Assembly: GCA_002723275.1 (NCBI GenBank)
Contig: PBNZ01000043.1
Coordinates: forward strand, 237,558-301,557
DNA: 64,000 nucleotides
From: Planctomycetaceae bacterium
GTDB lineage: Bacteria; Planctomycetota; Planctomycetia; Pirellulales; Pirellulaceae
Direction: 5' to 3'
A program made the translations under genes and the position numbers. Shown here piece after piece: positions 64,000 through 64,000 of the stretch. The notes beneath the pieces were generated by a model. The model had not been told where the DNA came from. It was given only the letters and a program-made list of their open reading frames with translations, and ran no database searches. Every line of letters begins with the position of its first letter. Positions within the stretch are counted from its first letter, which is position 1.

Positions 64000-64000
64000 G

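Noticed and set aside
1..64000. Mobile elements, rRNA, phage genes, toxin-antitoxin or restriction systems
   Set aside because: No transposase, integrase, terminal inverted repeat, rRNA or defence-gene motif was found on either strand.

Overview
The window reads as chromosomal DNA of a planctomycete, probably of the Pirellulales type. The lineage call rests on a YTV-repeat cell-wall protein, a secreted protein with the N-terminal LETLEDRRLL motif and dockerin-like EF-hands, CRTAC/ASPIC-UnbV proteins fused to thioredoxin domains, a PEP-CTERM protein, a membrane sensor Ser/Thr kinase, long TPR proteins, and lpxA, which implies a Gram-negative type envelope. No phage, plasmid, IS element or CRISPR array was seen. 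Genes lie on both strands in short operons.

Layout. 1-10 kb: 5'-truncated sensor kinase, a secreted TPR protein with a small partner, a decayed ORF interrupted by TAG, an 82-nt hairpin, a PEP-CTERM protein, then a 3.6-kb CRTAC/ASPIC/thioredoxin/TPR lipoprotein gene interrupted by one in-frame TGA. A bacterial SECIS-like hairpin lies directly behind that TGA, so I read it as a candidate selenoprotein. 10-16 kb: PQQ-type propeller protein; a three-gene lipid run (Kua/CarF-like plasmalogen desaturase, fatty-acid-hydroxylase-superfamily membrane enzyme, diacylglycerol-kinase-like protein); tRNA-Gln; the redox repressor Rex; a pseudopilin gene carrying two frameshifts. 16-28 kb: YTV protein built of two 13 x 48-nt arrays, CPBP protease, pyruvate phosphate dikinase, lpxA, a TPR protein, cysteine desulfurase, a gene-poor stretch, pyrD and a coupled membrane protein. 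28-42 kb: 1443-residue TPR protein, Wza-type polysaccharide export lipoprotein, repeat-rich secreted protein, a GT2-like protein, hisI, a RidA-like protein, a thioredoxin-trypsin fusion, metG and an alpha/beta hydrolase. 42-56 kb: GNAT-like protein, GT2 plus BshC-like pair, Nif3-like protein, sugar isomerase-like protein, a secreted protein, rsmE, an ExeA-like ATPase, and a five-gene run ending in trkA-trkH. 56-64 kb: PHP-domain hydrolase, large beta-helix protein, TolC-type lipoprotein, and a second ASPIC/thioredoxin gene cut by the window end.

How the genes may work together. Much of the window concerns the envelope: cell-wall protein, lipid A start, polysaccharide export, TolC efflux, secreted beta-helix and propeller proteins, and ether-lipid-like chemistry. 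A second theme is redox: a possible selenoprotein with a thioredoxin domain, Rex, a thioredoxin-protease fusion, a thioredoxin-like ferredoxin coupled to TrkA, and a BshC-like thiol enzyme. The housekeeping genes look intact. The decayed genes (4305-4565, 15243-15751) and the gene-poor stretch at 24.7-25.7 kb suggest local gene loss.
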